Shown here: positions 45,928 through 54,509 of the stretch, piece after piece
Numbering within the stretch: the first letter of the stretch is position 1
Layout of the letters: every line of letters starts with the position of its first letter
Source: Novosphingobium barchaimii LL02
GTDB lineage: Bacteria; Pseudomonadota; Alphaproteobacteria; Sphingomonadales; Sphingomonadaceae
Assembly: GCF_001046635.1 (NCBI RefSeq)
Contig: NZ_KQ130452.1
Coordinates: forward strand, 980,668-1,044,667
DNA: 64,000 nt
Direction of reading: 5' to 3'
Notes under the pieces: generated by a model
Databases searched by the model: none
Told to the model about the DNA's origin: nothing
Seen by the model: the letters and a program-made list of their open reading frames with translations, nothing else
Program-made: the position numbers and the translations under genes

Positions 45928-47015
45928 CAACCGATTCCGCGCGCGATCAATGGGCCGAGGCGGTTGGCGACGCTTAGCGGCAGGCGCTGCCAGACCTTGA
46001 TCTGAAGCGATAGCTTGCCGCTGGTGGGATCGGCGTCCCGTTTTGCAGCCCCGGGCTGGGTCCAGGTGGCATAAGTCAGCGGTTCCGGCTCGAAACCCCA
46101 GTTGCGTTTGAAGTGATAGGCGCCGCTCTGCGTCTTGGAGCGTCCGAAATCGAACACGCTCGCGCCGCGCCGGCGGGCATGAAGCATCAGTTCGTAGTAC
46201 ATGCGGTCATTGGCGCGCAGGCGCCGCGCATCCCAGGTGCCGCCGCCCCAATAAGGCATGACCGCGCCCTGGTGGTACACGCTGATGACGCTGGCGACCG
46301 GCTTGTCCTCGTGCCGCACGGTCAGGATATCGGTGTCCGCGCCGAACCCGTCGACCACCGAATCGAGCAGCGCGCGCGGGAAGACCGGGGTGCCGAGATT
46401 GCGGTAGCTTTCGCAGAACACCGCGTAATGGGCGGCGCGGTCGCGCTCGGATGTGCCGACCTCGATGGTCAGGTCGATGCCCAGCGAGCGGCGCACTTCG
46501 GCGCGTTGCTTGCGCGGGATCGAGGTGAGCTGCGCTTCGTCGTCCGCCGCGAGGGGGCGGGCGAAACCTGCATGGGATTCGGTCTTGAGCGCCCAGCCTG
46601 CATTCGAACTGGCACCCTCTGCGGGTAGCACACCGCCGCGCAGTTCGATCGAGGGACACGACAGGCGCAGGGCGAGTTCCTCCACCGCCGCGAACACCGC
46701 ATCCGGGTCTGCATAATCGGTGGCCAGCAAGCCGCCGCCCACCGCGAAGCCAGTCGAGGCCAGGATACGGCCGAACACCGGGGAATGGACCGCGTCAAGC
46801 GGCAGGAAGGCGACGATCTCTCCGCCGCGCTCCTGCACCAGGGCAAGCGCCTTGTTGTCGGTAGCCGCCGCCACGGACACGAACCACGCAGGGCGGTGGA
46901 AAGGAGTGCCCAGCGGATGGCGCGCGACAAAGCCTTCAAGCCGGGCGATCTCGCCAGGGTCGGCCAGATCGACAAGGCGCACGTCCGAGAGCAGCGGCAC
47001 GAACGGCGCGTTCAT
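45927..47015 (-). CDS. XrtA-system FemAB-like GNAT protein
   Basis: A 362-residue protein of the FemAB/BcsL (GNAT-fold) superfamily, the version found in exosortase A loci. Segments RKQRAEVRRSLGID and GAYHFKRNWGFEPEPLTY in the C-terminal half fit the family. FemAB proteins transfer aminoacyl or acyl groups to cell-wall or polysaccharide acceptors. Here an acylation or aminoacylation of the exopolysaccharide is likely. Four-base overlap with the deacetylase gene upstream (ATGA) and one-base overlap with the glycosyltransferase. Confidence 0.88.
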   Translation of the reverse strand: MNAPFVPLLSDVRLVDLADPGEIARLEGFVARHPLGTPFHRPAWFVSVAAATDNKALALVQERGGEIVAFLPLDAVHSPVFGRILASTGFAVGGGLLATDYADPDAVFAAVEELALRLSCPSIELRGGVLPAEGASSNAGWALKTESHAGFARPLAADDEAQLTSIPRKQRAEVRRSLGIDLTIEVGTSERDRAAHYAVFCESYRNLGTPVFPRALLDSVVDGFGADTDILTVRHEDKPVASVISVYHQGAVMPYWGGGTWDARRLRANDRMYYELMLHARRRGASVFDFGRSKTQSGAYHFKRNWGFEPEPLTYATWTQPGAAKRDADPTSGKLSLQIKVWQRLPLSVANRLGPLIARGIG

Positions 47016-47911
47016 GCGGCCAGGGCCGGAGGAGGCGCCACGGTGCGCCCCGCTTCGCGCGCGGCGAGTTCGTCCATCCGGCCCCAGCGAAAGTCGCCGA
47101 TCAGACGGCCCAGCTTATCCGCCATGACGCCAAGATTGGTGTAGTGCCGCAGGCGCGAGCGCATCGAGGCGTTCGCCACGCGCGGCTGCCCGGGATCGAT
47201 CTCCCAGGGGTGAAAATAGAACACCGCCGGGCGCTCGTCCTCGCGGTTCACCTGCCGGATCGCCCAGCGCGAGAAGCCGTAAGGCAGCACCCGGAAGAAC
47301 CCGCCGCCGCCCGCCGCCAGCCGGCGACCGGCGAACCGCGCGGTGGTAACGGGAATCTCGACGAGATCGCTGCCGGCAATAGGCTTGAAGGCAAAGCGCG
47401 GCGCCTCGCGCCAGCCGTAGTGATCATGGGCGATGGGCGCGACGCTGGAGCTATAGGCATAGCCCTGCTCGGCCAGTACCTCGAAGGCCCAGGGCGTGCG
47501 CGCATCGATGGAAAAGCTGGGCGCGCGGTAGCCGGTGACGGCGGCGCCCGAGGTATCCTCGATCACCTTGCGGGCCTTTGCGATATCGGCCGCGAAAGCC
47601 TCCCGGCCAAGGCGGAACACGCGTTCGTGGTCCCAGCCGTGGCTGGCGATCTCGTGGCCGTCCTGGACGATGCGGCGCATCAGGGACGGATGACGCTGCG
47701 CCACCCAGCCCAGCGTGAAGAACGTGCCCTTCACCCCGGCATCGGCGAACAGCTGCAGTATCTCGTTGCAATTGCGCTCGACGCGGGTTGCGCACGAATT
47801 CCAGTCGCTGCGGTCGATCACCTTTTCGAAGGCGCCCACCTGAAACCAGTCCTCGACATCGACGGACAGGCCGTTGATCTGATCGTTCGCAGTCTGGCCG
47901 GGCAGTGTCAT
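47012..47911 (-). CDS. XrtA-system polysaccharide deacetylase (NodB/CE4 fold)
   Basis: This 299-residue deacetylase has GLSVDVEDWFQVG as motif 1, with the paired Asp residues, then SHGWDHERV with metal-binding histidines, RAPSFSID as motif 3 and FYFHPWEID near the C terminus. It removes N-acetyl groups from polysaccharide sugars. No signal peptide is evident, as is normal for this subgroup. It comes after the ATPase gene, from which it is separated by a 149-base spacer holding a repeat pair, and overlaps femAB by four bases. Confidence 0.92.
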   Translation of the reverse strand: MTLPGQTANDQINGLSVDVEDWFQVGAFEKVIDRSDWNSCATRVERNCNEILQLFADAGVKGTFFTLGWVAQRHPSLMRRIVQDGHEIASHGWDHERVFRLGREAFAADIAKARKVIEDTSGAAVTGYRAPSFSIDARTPWAFEVLAEQGYAYSSSVAPIAHDHYGWREAPRFAFKPIAGSDLVEIPVTTARFAGRRLAAGGGGFFRVLPYGFSRWAIRQVNREDERPAVFYFHPWEIDPGQPRVANASMRSRLRHYTNLGVMADKLGRLIGDFRWGRMDELAAREAGRTVAPPPALAA

Positions 47912-47947
47912 GGTGGCGAAAGCTCTTTTTGGGACGATGGGGCGTAG

Positions 47948-48044
47948 GCAAGCTCAGCCTGAGCGGGGATGATGGGGTGCAGCGGGGTGTGGGGAAGGAG
48001 AATTTGCCCCAGCCCCGCTCAGGCTGAGCCTGTCGAAGCCCCGG
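47948..48044. repeat. Inverted pair of dispersed palindromic repeat, locus 2
   Basis: GCAAGCTCAGCCTGAGCGGGG at 47948-47968 (without its full tail) faces the element at 48013-48044, which reads CCCCGCTCAGGCTGAGCC followed by TGTCGAAG. The pair can form a stem of about 18 base pairs between the ATPase and deacetylase genes. Confidence 0.85.
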
Positions 48045-48060
48045 CCGCAGACTCCCATGC

Positions 48061-49326
48061 TCAGGCGGCGCTGCGCTGGCCGTCGCCGCTTTCGATCCAC
48101 TCGATCAGCATGGTGAGCGTGTGGCGCAGCGTGCGCGACTGCTCGTCAAGGCGGGCCTCCAGCTTGGCGGTTTGCGCGGCGGCCTGCGCCAGATCGGCCT
48201 GGAGCGCGGCGATGGCCTCGCTTTCGCCGTGATCAGCGGCCGCGACGGCGGAGGCTGCGGCAAATGCTTCCTCGCGCGCTTCGGCAGCGGCGGCAAGTTC
48301 GACCATGGCCGACTGCAGTTCACCGATCTGCGTATCGCGGTCGGCCAGTGCCGCCTCGATCAGTTCGATGGCGGCAGCAGCGTTGATCGCGTCGGACGGC
48401 ACGGGCGCGAAGGCTGCGGGCTGTTCGAACGAGGCGGAATACTGCACCGTTGCGGCAGGCACCGAAACCGGCGCGGTTTCCGCCACCGGCTGCGGGCTGA
48501 CCAGTGCCAGAGCACCGTCGTCGCTCAGTTCGTCCATTACCTGCGCCAGCATTTCGCTGTCGATGTGGCTGCGCTGGTCGACCGCGCCCAGCAGCAGCAG
48601 GCGGTTGACGATCTGGTTGATCCGGCGCGGAATGCCGCCGGTCGCCTCGTGAATGTCGGCAAAGACGGAAGGCTCGAAACTGGGATTGCCCTGCCAGCCC
48701 ACGCAGGTCAGGCGGTGCTCGATATAGGGCTGGATTTCCTTGGCCTGCATCGCGCCCAGATGATGGGTGGCGATCACGCGCTGACGCAGTTGTTCCAGCT
48801 GGTCGCTCTCAAGCAGGGTGCCGCGAAATTCCGGCTGGCCCAGCAGCAGCGTCTGCAGCAGCGGCTGCGAGCCGAGCTGGAAGTTGGACAGCATGCGCAG
48901 TTCTTCCAGCGCGCTGATCGAGAGGTTCTGCGCCTCGTCGACGATCAGCAGGCTGCGGCGACCCGCGCGCGCTTCCTCATGCAGGAACGCCTCGATCGCG
49001 CCCAGCGCGGAGGCCTTGTCGTGGCCCGCGACGTGGATGCCGAAAGACTGCGCGACGACGTGGACGATCTCCTCGCCGTCGAGCGCGCTGGTCACCACGT
49101 TGGCGGCGGTCATGCGCGCGGGGTCGATCGTGGCCATCAGGTAGGCGACCAGCGTGGACTTGCCCGCGCCGACTTCGCCAGTGATGACCACGAAGCCCTC
49201 ACCCTGCGCAAGGCCGTAGCCCAGGTAGGACAGCGCCTTGCGGTGCGTCAGGCTCTCGAAATAGAAAGCCGGGTCGGGAGTGAGCTGGAAGGGCCTTGCG
49301 TCGAGCCCGTAGAAATCATCGAACAT
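48061..49326 (-). CDS. XrtA-associated ATPase (GspA/ExeA-like)
   Basis: This 421-residue AAA ATPase has Walker A GEVGAGKST at 50-58 and Walker B LLIVDEAQ at 126-133, followed by NPSFEPSVFADIHEATGGIP and RRINQIVNRLLLLG in the lid. The C-terminal ~80 residues are Ala/Glu-rich and read as a coiled coil. Such ATPases accompany exosortase A loci, and their role in polymer or protein export is unclear. ATG 49326 was picked because AAGGA lies ten bases upstream and the frame 5' of it is a shadow of the barrel gene. Confidence 0.92.
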   Translation of the reverse strand: MFDDFYGLDARPFQLTPDPAFYFESLTHRKALSYLGYGLAQGEGFVVITGEVGAGKSTLVAYLMATIDPARMTAANVVTSALDGEEIVHVVAQSFGIHVAGHDKASALGAIEAFLHEEARAGRRSLLIVDEAQNLSISALEELRMLSNFQLGSQPLLQTLLLGQPEFRGTLLESDQLEQLRQRVIATHHLGAMQAKEIQPYIEHRLTCVGWQGNPSFEPSVFADIHEATGGIPRRINQIVNRLLLLGAVDQRSHIDSEMLAQVMDELSDDGALALVSPQPVAETAPVSVPAATVQYSASFEQPAAFAPVPSDAINAAAAIELIEAALADRDTQIGELQSAMVELAAAAEAREEAFAAASAVAAADHGESEAIAALQADLAQAAAQTAKLEARLDEQSRTLRHTLTMLIEWIESGDGQRSAA

Positions 49327-49339
49327 CGCGTTTTCCTTC

Positions 49340-51088
49340 TCAGAAACTGTAGCGCAGGCCGGCGAGCGCCGAGGCCGTCCAGAAGTCGTCGATCGCGGGC
49401 GCATCGCGCGTCGCCCCATCGATGCCGACCGCCAGGGTACCGCGCAGGCGCGGCGTGAACATCCGGTAATAGCTGGCAGATGCGCCATAACCGTTAACGT
49501 CGCCGGTGAGGGGATCGTTGCTGCTGATCCAGTTGGCGTAGATATTGGTCGACCAGCCCGCATCGCGGCCCAGCTCGCCGCCAAGGAAGGCGGCCAGCCA
49601 GTAGTTTTCGTCGACCACTCCGGCAGCCGAGGCGAGAACGGTGTCGCGGGCGGCGAAGAAGTTGCGGCGGTCGTACCCCAGGCCAAGACCGGCGTTGAGG
49701 CGGCCCACCTTCATCGAATAACTGGCGCTCACGCCGCGCGCGCGGAAGAACGCCGAGCGCACCGAACCCAACGCGCCGGAAAAGCAGTTGCTGCCGTCCA
49801 GCGAGGCGACGCAGCCGCGCAGCTCGCCGGTGATCGGATCGCGCACGACCTCGAAATCGTCGGGCAACTGGTCGATAGCGCGGTTGAGCTGGCCGCCGAA
49901 GCCGCCGACATTGTCGTAGACCGAAACGCTCAGCTGGGTGCGGTCGTTGGGCGCATAGGCCAGGGTGCCGCCGAAGCTGGTGGAGCCGTAGCGGCGCCCG
50001 ACATGGGCGGAAAGCGAAGTGCGCCGGCTGGGGCGCCACATCACCGCGACGTCCCAGATCAACCCGCTGACATCATAGGCCAGTTCGCGCGGGCCGGACT
50101 TGTCGGTGACATAGCGGCCGTCCGAGCCGACCACGGGAATGCCGTCCTCATCGCGCACCGCGTCGCGGCTGGAGATTTCGACGTCCTCGTACCCGATCGC
50201 GCCCACCACCTGAACGGTGCGGCTGACCGGCACGGTGACCAGAGCGCGCGCCTGCATGTCGCGGGCGCGCTGGTCGAGGTTGGACATGTCCTCCTGATAG
50301 AAGGTGCCCGCAGCGCCCACGCCAACCGGCAGCACCGTGCCCGGCGCGAAGCCGGCCTGCACGTCGGCCATCTGGGTCACGCTCTTGTCGAAGACATCGG
50401 CGGCGCCGGTGCCCGAATTCGCGCGGAACCCGTCGGACTGCTCGACCTTGGTGAAGCCTGCGCGGTAATTGGCCGAAACGTCGAGATCGCCCGCACGGGT
50501 GGTCACCGAGGGCCCTGCGTAGACCGAATAGATCGAGGTCTTGTACTTGTCGTTGACGCCGCTGCCGACCAGCGCCGAGCCGCCGTTGCCGACATTGGCC
50601 TGAGTGGCGAGGCCGCCTGCCTCTAACGTCACGCCCGGCACGATCGTGGTGTAGCCCCGGGCAATGCCGCTGATCGCGTCACCGTCGCGCGCGCGCTTGC
50701 CCCAGCCGAACTGGCGCTCGTAGCGCAGCGAGACCGAGGCCCCGTTGTTGCGCCCCGAGATGGCCGCGTCGACACCGACCGCCGCCTGGGTATAGGTCAT
50801 CACGTCGCTGCCCGGCGAAAGCTCGGCGGTGACGATCTGGTCGACTTCGATGTAAGGCACGATGTCAACGCGCTTGCCGCCGCCTCTGCCGCCCCGCCTG
50901 TCGGAGCGGCTGGACTTGCCGGACGAGACATCGGAAGCGCCCTGCCCGCCGCTGCCCATTCCCGCACCGGCGCCGTCGTAGCCGGTAGACTGCGCCTGGC
51001 CGGCAACCGGCATCGCCAGCGCGGCAATCGCCGCGAGCGAAACCAGTCCCGCATCCTTGCGGCGCATTGACGCCTTCATCCAGGTCAT
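49340..51088 (-). CDS. XrtA/PEP-CTERM-system outer-membrane beta-barrel protein
   Basis: 582 residues with a signal peptide (VSLAAIAALAMPVAGQAQS). A Gly/Ser/Arg-rich stretch (~35-75) follows, then repeated amphipathic beta strands ending in LRYSF, the terminal-Phe signature of outer-membrane barrels. It belongs to the large barrel family that accompanies exosortase A loci and may conduct the polysaccharide across the outer membrane. A lone Cys pair lies in the predicted plug/loop region (RGCVASLDGSNCFSG). Four-base overlap with the kinase gene supports the start at 51088. Confidence 0.88.
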   Translation of the reverse strand: MTWMKASMRRKDAGLVSLAAIAALAMPVAGQAQSTGYDGAGAGMGSGGQGASDVSSGKSSRSDRRGGRGGGKRVDIVPYIEVDQIVTAELSPGSDVMTYTQAAVGVDAAISGRNNGASVSLRYERQFGWGKRARDGDAISGIARGYTTIVPGVTLEAGGLATQANVGNGGSALVGSGVNDKYKTSIYSVYAGPSVTTRAGDLDVSANYRAGFTKVEQSDGFRANSGTGAADVFDKSVTQMADVQAGFAPGTVLPVGVGAAGTFYQEDMSNLDQRARDMQARALVTVPVSRTVQVVGAIGYEDVEISSRDAVRDEDGIPVVGSDGRYVTDKSGPRELAYDVSGLIWDVAVMWRPSRRTSLSAHVGRRYGSTSFGGTLAYAPNDRTQLSVSVYDNVGGFGGQLNRAIDQLPDDFEVVRDPITGELRGCVASLDGSNCFSGALGSVRSAFFRARGVSASYSMKVGRLNAGLGLGYDRRNFFAARDTVLASAAGVVDENYWLAAFLGGELGRDAGWSTNIYANWISSNDPLTGDVNGYGASASYYRMFTPRLRGTLAVGIDGATRDAPAIDDFWTASALAGLRYSF

Positions 51089-52125
51089 CCCCTGTATCCG
51101 TAATAAGAACCGAAGCGGCGGCCACTCGGGCTGAACTGCGCCGCATTAAGCAGAAGCTGCAAGTTCGGGCAGGCGCCAAGCAGCGAGATCGCATCGTTGA
51201 GCGCACCGCGCCCGGTCTTGTCGGCGCGCACGATCACCATCGTCTGGCCGACATACTTGGCCAGCTCCGCCGCCGGCGAGGCCGATAGCGCGGGCGGCGA
51301 ATCGAAGATCACCATGCGATTGGGAGAGCCCTGCGTCAGCCGGTCAAGCACGCGCGCGGTGCGCGCGCTGGCGATATATTCGCTGTCGTGGCTGGTCGTG
51401 TCGCCTGCGGGCAGCACCCAGAGACCCGGAATATCGGTGCCCAGCACGCAGTCGGCGACATCCAGTTCCTCATCCATCAGCGCGTCCATCAACCCCGGAC
51501 CGCCCGGCAGGCCGAGCGCGGAAAGGATCGAGGGCTTGGCGAAATCGGCATCCACTAGCAGAACTTCGCTGTCCTTCTCGGCGGCGATGGAAAGCGCGAG
51601 GTTGAGCGCGCAGTACGTCTTGCCCTCACCCGGATGGGGCGAGCTGACGAGGATGCGCTGGGCCATCGGGCCTGCCTTCTGTCGGCGCAGGTCCGCCGCC
51701 TGCACCAGCAGCTGGCGCTTGACGATGCGGAACTCTTCCAGAAGTTCGGTTACGGTGCCTTCGGGCACGATCAGGCCCTGGGCGCGCAGATGCTCCCGGT
51801 CGACCGGGTGGGCCTCGCCGTGGAAGATGGCCGGTTCGGGGGCAGGTTCGGGCACGGCGACCGGCGCGGCAGCAACCGCAGGAGCCGGGGCAGCAACCGC
51901 AGGCGCAGCGGGCGCAGGAGCCGGTGCAGGCACGGGCGCAGCCGCGACCTGCTGGGCCTCGGGCGGCTTTACCGGAAAACGGCGCGAAGGCGGCTCGGTC
52001 GAAACCGGCAGCGGCTTGCCGAGGAAGCTGTTGAAGTCGAACTTTCCGGCGGCGCGCTCGAACAGCGATTGGCCGGCGGACTCGCCCTGCTGCCTGGGTT
52101 CGGGGATCTTGTGCTGATCGGTCAT
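51085..52125 (-). CDS. XrtA-associated tyrosine autokinase (BY-kinase)
   Basis: This 346-residue bacterial tyrosine kinase is the cytoplasmic half of a split chain-length/kinase pair. Walker A is SPHPGEGKTY at 162-171, Walker A' LLVDADF at 189-195, and Walker B MVIFDSPP at 271-278. The C-terminal tail has a tyrosine cluster (Y341, Y342, Y344 in GSYYGYRG) for autophosphorylation. A Pro/Ala-rich linker occupies ~60-98. It should control polymer length with the Wzz-like protein, whose gene lies ten bases upstream. ATG 52125 follows GAGGGAAC at suitable spacing. Confidence 0.92.
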   Translation of the reverse strand: MTDQHKIPEPRQQGESAGQSLFERAAGKFDFNSFLGKPLPVSTEPPSRRFPVKPPEAQQVAAAPVPAPAPAPAAPAVAAPAPAVAAAPVAVPEPAPEPAIFHGEAHPVDREHLRAQGLIVPEGTVTELLEEFRIVKRQLLVQAADLRRQKAGPMAQRILVSSPHPGEGKTYCALNLALSIAAEKDSEVLLVDADFAKPSILSALGLPGGPGLMDALMDEELDVADCVLGTDIPGLWVLPAGDTTSHDSEYIASARTARVLDRLTQGSPNRMVIFDSPPALSASPAAELAKYVGQTMVIVRADKTGRGALNDAISLLGACPNLQLLLNAAQFSPSGRRFGSYYGYRG

Positions 52126-52135
52126 ACAGGTTCCC

Positions 52136-53659
52136 TCAGGCCACCATGCCGCGCTGAATGAATTCGGCGGCAAGCAGCACCACGAACAGCCCGCAAAGCG
52201 CGGCGCAGCTGGCGTAGAAGTATTTCAGGCGCTTGGCACGCAGCGCGCGGGCACCATCGGTCAGGCTCTGCGAAATCGCGCCGAGCACCGGCAGCCCGGT
52301 CGCGCGCTCCAGCCCCGAGGTCGTCGCGAACACCGAACGCACGCGGCTGAGGGCGAAGGCCGCCGCGCAGCCGCCCGCAAGGCCGACTACCAGCACGCCC
52401 AGCAGCAGCACCGGACGGTTGGGCGCAACCGGCGAGCGCGGGGTCGTCGGCGGATCGACCACTTCGAACTTCACCGCTTCACGCTCGGTCTTCACTTCGC
52501 CGCGCAGGCGCAGTTCCTCACGGTCCTGCAGGAGTTTGTCATACTGCTGGCGCAGCACGTCGTAGTCTCGGTTGATGCGGGTCGCCTGGGTGGCAAGCTC
52601 CGGGTCCTGGATCGCCGAGGCCGTGAGCGAAGCGATGTCCGACTGGAGCGCGGCCTTGCGCGACTGGAGCGCCTGGACATTGGCCTGACGCTCTGCCCGG
52701 ATCGACTGGAGCGAGCTATAAGCGGGATTGATCGTCCCCCCGCCGTTCGCCGCATCCTGCGAAGCCGCGCCCCGCAGCGCCGCCACCTGATTGCGGGCAG
52801 CGATCACGTCGGGGTGGTTTTCGGTGAGGCCGCGTGCGCGCATCCCGGCGAGGTCCGCCTGGGCGCGGGCAAGTACGGACTGCGGACTGCCATCGGCAAC
52901 GCCGCCCGCGATCGTGCGCGGGGTTCCGGCAAGCTGGCCGTCGATCGCGGCGGAAGCGCTCTGCGCAGCGGAAAGGTCGGCCTCGATGTCCCGCAGCGAA
53001 GCGCGCGAGGTTTCGAGCCGCTGCACCATCGCGGCGCCGCCCAGCGCCATTTCCGGGTGCTGGGCCTCGAACGCGGTGCGCTTGCTTTCAGCCGATTCCA
53101 GCTCACGCTCGCGCTGCTGGAGCTGCTGGTTCACGAACTGCATCGTCTCGACCATGTCGCCCCGGTCGCCCGAGAGATTTTCCTCGCGGAAGATGTCGAT
53201 CAGCTTTTGCGCGACGCTCTGCGCCAACTGGGCATTCTCGGGGTCCGAAAAGGACTTGTTGTTGGCGGTGGCGGTGATCTCGAAGAGGTTGTCCTCCTGG
53301 CTCACGACCTTGACGTTGTTGGCCAGCTTGAGGACCGCGGCTTCCATCTGCTTCGGGTTCTGGATCGTGTCGCCCAGACGCGTCGCGCGCACCACCTTCT
53401 CAAGGTTGACGGCGCTGGTCAGGGTTTGGCGGATACGCTCGATATCGCGTTTCTTGTCGGCCACGCCGATGCCAACCTGCTCGGCAAGGGCGTCGTCGAG
53501 CTGGATGAAGATGCGGGCGCGCGATTCGTAGCTGTTGGGCACCATGGCAACCACCAGCCAACCGGCCATGCACACCGCCCACGCAGCGCCCAGCGCTATC
53601 CAGCGGCGATGCCAGACGCTGTGCAGCGCGCTGAGCAGTTCTTCGTAGAGCGTATCCAT
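52136..53659 (-). CDS. XrtA-system polysaccharide chain-length determinant (Wzz/PCP family)
   Basis: 507 residues with N-terminal (~18-40) and late (~415-437) membrane helices around a long periplasmic, coiled-coil domain, as in Wzz/PCP proteins. The TTPRSPVAPNRPVL segment before the second helix matches the family proline-rich motif. A third hydrophobic helix near 483-503 follows a short cytoplasmic loop. It acts with the tyrosine autokinase downstream and the export protein upstream to set exopolysaccharide length. Neighbouring gaps are 17 and ten bases. Confidence 0.9.
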   Translation of the reverse strand: MDTLYEELLSALHSVWHRRWIALGAAWAVCMAGWLVVAMVPNSYESRARIFIQLDDALAEQVGIGVADKKRDIERIRQTLTSAVNLEKVVRATRLGDTIQNPKQMEAAVLKLANNVKVVSQEDNLFEITATANNKSFSDPENAQLAQSVAQKLIDIFREENLSGDRGDMVETMQFVNQQLQQRERELESAESKRTAFEAQHPEMALGGAAMVQRLETSRASLRDIEADLSAAQSASAAIDGQLAGTPRTIAGGVADGSPQSVLARAQADLAGMRARGLTENHPDVIAARNQVAALRGAASQDAANGGGTINPAYSSLQSIRAERQANVQALQSRKAALQSDIASLTASAIQDPELATQATRINRDYDVLRQQYDKLLQDREELRLRGEVKTEREAVKFEVVDPPTTPRSPVAPNRPVLLLGVLVVGLAGGCAAAFALSRVRSVFATTSGLERATGLPVLGAISQSLTDGARALRAKRLKYFYASCAALCGLFVVLLAAEFIQRGMVA

Positions 53660-53676
53660 GGTTTCGATCCGGCCTC

Positions 53677-54318
53677 TTAGAACATGCTCTCGGGGATGAT
53701 GATCACGTCGCCCGGGCTCAGCATGACATTGGCCTTGCTGTCACCCTTTTTGAGCAGATCGCCCAGCTTCAGGTCGTATTCCTTTTGCGTGCCGCTCGCC
53801 TTGTCGAAGCGGATCAGGCGCGCCTTGTTACCTGCCGCATATTCGGACAGGCCGCCAACCGCAATCATCGCGTCAAGCACGGTCATGTTCGCGCGGTACG
53901 GGATCGAGGCCGGCTTCTCGGTCGCGCCGACGATGCGGATCTGCTGGCTGAACGTGCCGGAGAACCCGTCGACGATGACAGAAACCAGCGGGTCCTCGAT
54001 ATATTGCGAGAGCTGGAGGCGGATGTCCTCGGCCAGCATCGAGGGCGTCTTGCCCACGGCCGGCATGTCGGTGATGAGCGGTGTGGTGATGCGCCCATCG
54101 GGCCGCACCTGCACTTTCGCGCCCAGTTCAGGGTTGCGCCAGACGAACACGGTCAGTTGGTCCAGCGGGCCGATGATATATTCCTCGCCCGGCCCTTCCT
54201 GCATCGACACGAAGGATGCAGGCGGCAACTGCGACCCGGAAGTAGAGGCGCATCCCGTCAGGGCGACGCTGGCAAGCGTGGAACCAGCCAGGAGTCGGGT
54301 GAGGCGGCGATGCGGCAT
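53677..54318 (-). CDS. XrtA-system polysaccharide export lipoprotein (Wza-like)
   Basis: A 213-residue outer-membrane auxiliary protein. Its lipobox LTGC puts the lipidated cysteine at C23. The export domain starts at EEYIIGPLDQLTVFVWRN, followed by the poly-export segment (QLSQYIEDPLVSVIV) and a SLBB-like domain with VGGLSEYAAGNKARL. It should form the channel collar for the exopolysaccharide. ATG 54318 gives a proper signal peptide; a longer frame does not. It begins a tightly packed run of ten minus-strand genes after a 186-base spacer holding a large inverted repeat. Confidence 0.92.
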   Translation of the reverse strand: MPHRRLTRLLAGSTLASVALTGCASTSGSQLPPASFVSMQEGPGEEYIIGPLDQLTVFVWRNPELGAKVQVRPDGRITTPLITDMPAVGKTPSMLAEDIRLQLSQYIEDPLVSVIVDGFSGTFSQQIRIVGATEKPASIPYRANMTVLDAMIAVGGLSEYAAGNKARLIRFDKASGTQKEYDLKLGDLLKKGDSKANVMLSPGDVIIIPESMF

Positions 54319-54453
54319 GGAGACTTCCCTGTATGCGCCTGCCTGCATCCCGTGCGCGAAGGCAAAGGGCAGGACTTGGCAAAATCCGGTGTCCGGTATC
54401 GGTTGAAAGGGTGAATATTGCGTTAGCCTTGACGGGCTAATTAAATGCGGTCC

Positions 54454-54509
54454 CATAACGGGACGGAGCGAAAACAAGGGTTAACGCCCGTTTCCTCCGT
54501 CCCGTTATG
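54454..54509. repeat. Exact 15-bp inverted repeat around a 26-base loop
   Basis: CATAACGGGACGGAG at 54454-54468 is the exact complement of 54495-54509. The right arm overlaps the stop codon of the decarboxylase gene. On the minus strand the structure would form directly after that gene and ~135 bases before the export gene. It lacks a 3' T-run, so it may be an mRNA-stabilising or attenuating hairpin, or a DNA site. Confidence 0.75.
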
